This document shows positions 62,381-64,000 of a stretch of DNA of 64,000 nt, piece by piece. Source of the stretch: JAITVB01 sp031553805 (lineage in GTDB: Bacteria > Bacteroidota > Bacteroidia > Bacteroidales > Rikenellaceae). Each line of letters starts with the position of its first letter. Positions within the stretch are counted from its first letter, which is position 1. The stretch lies in contig JAVBLC010000015.1 in assembly GCA_031553805.1 (NCBI GenBank), positions 16,366 through 80,365 on the forward strand, given 5' to 3'. Below the pieces are notes generated by a model. That model was not told the DNA's origin and searched no databases. It saw nothing but the letters and a program-made list of their open reading frames with translations. Both the position numbers and the translations under genes were made by a program.

Positions 62381-62430
62381 AGCTGGCTCTGACTGCCGCT
62401 TTTTATAAAAAGCGGCAGTCAGAGCCAGCT
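62381..62430. repeat. Perfect 50-bp palindrome at the end of the glycosidase gene
   Basis: Each half is 25 bases (AGCTGGCTCTGACTGCCGC then TTTTTA) with no mismatch and no loop. Its centre is the GCCGC-TTTTTATAAAAA-GCGGC module of the composite repeats. The final base is part of the TAA stop of the glycosidase gene, so it may act as its terminator. Confidence 0.9.
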
Positions 62431-63806
62431 TAAAATTCGGTAATGAAGGGTTTTCCTTCGAGCCAGGCTGCCATGTTTAGGACAAGCAGGTTCCAATTCT
62501 GGAATCCTTTGTTAAGAACGGGTTCGCCGTTGTCGGGAAGGTAGTATTCGTGGAGGGCGCCGAAGCGCTCGAAGTCGCGGCCGAGCAATACGATGGTTTT
62601 TTCTGCCAGTTCGCGGGCCTCGGCTTCGTAACCGTAATCGACCAGGCCCCGGAAGACGAGGTAATTGACGCAGATCCACACCGGGCCGTTCCACGAGGAG
62701 GGGTTTCCGGATGCACGTGTGTCATACATCTTTTCCAAGGGCGACAGGGTGCGGATGCCGGCCGGGGCGTTGAAACGGGTTTCGTCGCGATAGTGGCGTT
62801 CGACGATCAGCTCGGCCTGCTCGGGGGTGGCGATGCCGGCCCACATGGAGAGGAAGCCGCTCCACACGTCGAGGCGTTGGATCAGGCAGTCGTAGGTACG
62901 TTGCTTGCCCACGTGCAGGAACAGGTCGCCCGGGTTGACGCCGGTCACGTCGGGCTTGACGATCGGTTTGAGGTTGAGGTCGACGCTGTAATAAAAACCG
63001 TCGCGCGGGTCCCAGCAATGCTCGCGGATGGCCGCCAGCAGCTCTTCGGCCGCCTGGTCGTAAGTGCTTGCGATATCGGGCAGATCGAGTTGCTCGGCCA
63101 GGTAAACCATAGCCAGCAGCTCTTTATACATAAAGGCGTTCAGGTAGATCGAGCCGGAGCTGGCGTCGGGACGGTAGTAGGTGCTCGGATCGGTATCGAC
63201 GCCGATCGCTTCGTCGGTTTCCCAATAGACCAGGCCGGTCGGGCGGTGACGGTGGTGATTGAGGTAGTTGTCAACAAACGTTTGCAGGTAGTAAAACGGT
63301 TCACGCAGCCATGCGGCGTCGCCATCCATTTGTTGAACGATAAAGGCGGCGTGCTGGGCGATGGTGGGCTTGTGCATATTGCTTTTCCACGGATTGCGCG
63401 TTTTGAGCATCTCCTCGCGCGAGGGGGCGTTGCGTTCGATCCAGATGGGGATCCAACCGTCCATCGCACCGTAGCTCAGGGCATTAAGCACGCAACCTTG
63501 TTCATATTTGAGGGCTTCTTCGCGGTCCTTATCGGTGCCGTTTTCGAGCAGATTCTGGCGCAGGGCGATGTCACTCAGCCACGAATCCCAGTCCCAGAGC
63601 ATATCGAGGTACTGGCTGCTGCCCGGGGCGAGGAAAGGATATTGGAGGGCGCCGCCCGGTTCGCGGTACATCCCTTTCATCTCCTTGTGGATATGGTCGC
63701 GGCAGATTTTCGTGTATTTTTCGACGTTGGCCGGGGTGCGTTCTGGGAGCTGGGCGGCTGCCGGCAGCCAACAAAGCAGAAACAATGCGGGGAGAAGCTT
63801 TTTCAT
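62430..63806 (-). CDS. Secreted GH63/GH37-like glycoside hydrolase
   Basis: A 458-residue (alpha/alpha)6-barrel enzyme with a cleavable signal (LLPALFLLCWLPAAAQ). It has LWDWDSWLSDIALRQNLLENG, IPIWIERNAPSREEM, the central VYWETDEAIGVDTDPSTYYRP, and the C-terminal SSWNGPVWICVNYLVFRGL, as in trehalase/GH63 glucosidase-like enzymes. These are inverting exo-glycosidases on alpha-gluco or manno substrates. The ATG at 63806 is preferred over the one at 63824 because the -7 box (63829-63836) leaves no leader for the upstream one. Confidence 0.9.
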   Translation of the reverse strand: MKKLLPALFLLCWLPAAAQLPERTPANVEKYTKICRDHIHKEMKGMYREPGGALQYPFLAPGSSQYLDMLWDWDSWLSDIALRQNLLENGTDKDREEALKYEQGCVLNALSYGAMDGWIPIWIERNAPSREEMLKTRNPWKSNMHKPTIAQHAAFIVQQMDGDAAWLREPFYYLQTFVDNYLNHHRHRPTGLVYWETDEAIGVDTDPSTYYRPDASSGSIYLNAFMYKELLAMVYLAEQLDLPDIASTYDQAAEELLAAIREHCWDPRDGFYYSVDLNLKPIVKPDVTGVNPGDLFLHVGKQRTYDCLIQRLDVWSGFLSMWAGIATPEQAELIVERHYRDETRFNAPAGIRTLSPLEKMYDTRASGNPSSWNGPVWICVNYLVFRGLVDYGYEAEARELAEKTIVLLGRDFERFGALHEYYLPDNGEPVLNKGFQNWNLLVLNMAAWLEGKPFITEF

Positions 63807-63828
63807 AACGTTTGGTTTAGACATTATG

Positions 63829-63859
63829 CAAAGATAGGTTTTTGCGGGTGGAAAGCAAG
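63829..63859 (-). promoter_or_regulatory. Promoter of the glycosidase gene
   Basis: Minus-strand -7 TATCTTTG (63829-63836) and a CTTG -33-like element (63856-63859) with a 19-bp spacer. Confidence 0.6.
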
Positions 63860-63901
63860 AGCCGGCAAAGGACCTCGGAACGGATTTACAGCAACGTAAA
63901 C

Positions 63902-64000
63902 CCCAGAAAAACGAAGTTTTTCAGAAAAATTTTTGCGGCGCTTTTTATAAAAAGCGCCAGTACTCTCAAAGGCAAATGCATGGTGGCCTCGCTCCCCGGA
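63902..64000 (+). repeat. Composite palindromic element, copy G (cut by window end)
   Basis: CAGAAAAACGAAGTTTTTC hairpin, AGAAAAATTTTTGC, then GGCGC-TTTTTATAAAAA-GCGCC (63937-63958) and AGTACTCTCAAAGG, as in copy D. It continues beyond the window. Confidence 0.8.

Overview
This window looks like part of a Bacteroidales chromosome, most like the gut-associated Rikenellaceae/Alistipes type; the genus is an inference, no marker gene was compared. The evidence is two SusC/SusD outer-membrane uptake pairs, PorT-like and DUF3078-type barrels, many lipobox lipoproteins, a PorX-type regulator, futalosine-pathway menaquinone synthesis (mqnD), Kdo transfer (waaA), and many starts preceded by the Bacteroidetes -7 box TAnnTTTG, several with a TTTG -33 element at 19-20 bp. 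I see no tRNA, rRNA, CRISPR array, transposase, integrase or phage gene.

Layout. 1-1250: the tail of a possible membrane protein, an ECF-like sigma factor and a 49-residue acidic ORF. 1400-5900: two C10 (streptopain-type) cysteine protease operons facing each other, each with downstream lipoproteins. 5950-8260: rpsP-rimM plus a D-2-hydroxyacid dehydrogenase. 8260-13690: arginine biosynthesis (argB apart; GNAT-argG-argC-argD together), with a long leader carrying four 40-bp repeats. 14150-15570: nitroreductase and secreted esterase. 15600-16600: a gene-free kilobase full of inverted and interspersed repeats. 16600-21550: zinc-ribbon coiled coil, Nif3, MerR-like regulator, stand-alone riboflavin kinase and S-adenosylhomocysteinase. 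21950-31283: two SusCD pairs tail to tail, whose upstream regions share an identical 17-bp motif. 32006-37876: an envelope/ribosome operon including rbfA, a LolC/E-type permease, a DUF4296 lipoprotein and an amidohydrolase-like mini protein. 37938-43349: a sugar-oxidation-like cluster with dehydrogenase, aldo/keto reductase and FucP-type symporter.

43600-48700: small membrane proteins, phosphodiesterase, waaA-mqnD and a DUF3078 barrel. 48849-55551: endonuclease IV, then murQ-nagK (muropeptide recycling) divergent from an overlapping GT2-DUF4922-SpoIID operon. 55603-59051: M23 peptidase, PNPOx-like, epimerase and ispD in one chain of overlapping genes. 59177-63806: porX, enolase and a secreted GH63/GH37-like glycosidase.

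The most unusual content is non-coding. A family of composite palindromic elements occupies the gaps near 15.65, 40.7, 44.7, 49.7-50.1, 60.7, 62.4 and 63.9 kb. They share a (G/C)CGC-T5-A-T-A5-GCG(G/C) palindrome and a second long hairpin, and one copy has perfect 10-bp terminal inverted repeats. A second small repeat family lies directly downstream of two promoters. Among proteins, the best candidates for something undescribed are the signal-peptide-less SpoIID/DUF4922/GT2 operon beside MurQ/NagK, the facing C10 protease modules with paralogous lipoproteins, and the barrel-less amidohydrolase-like protein.
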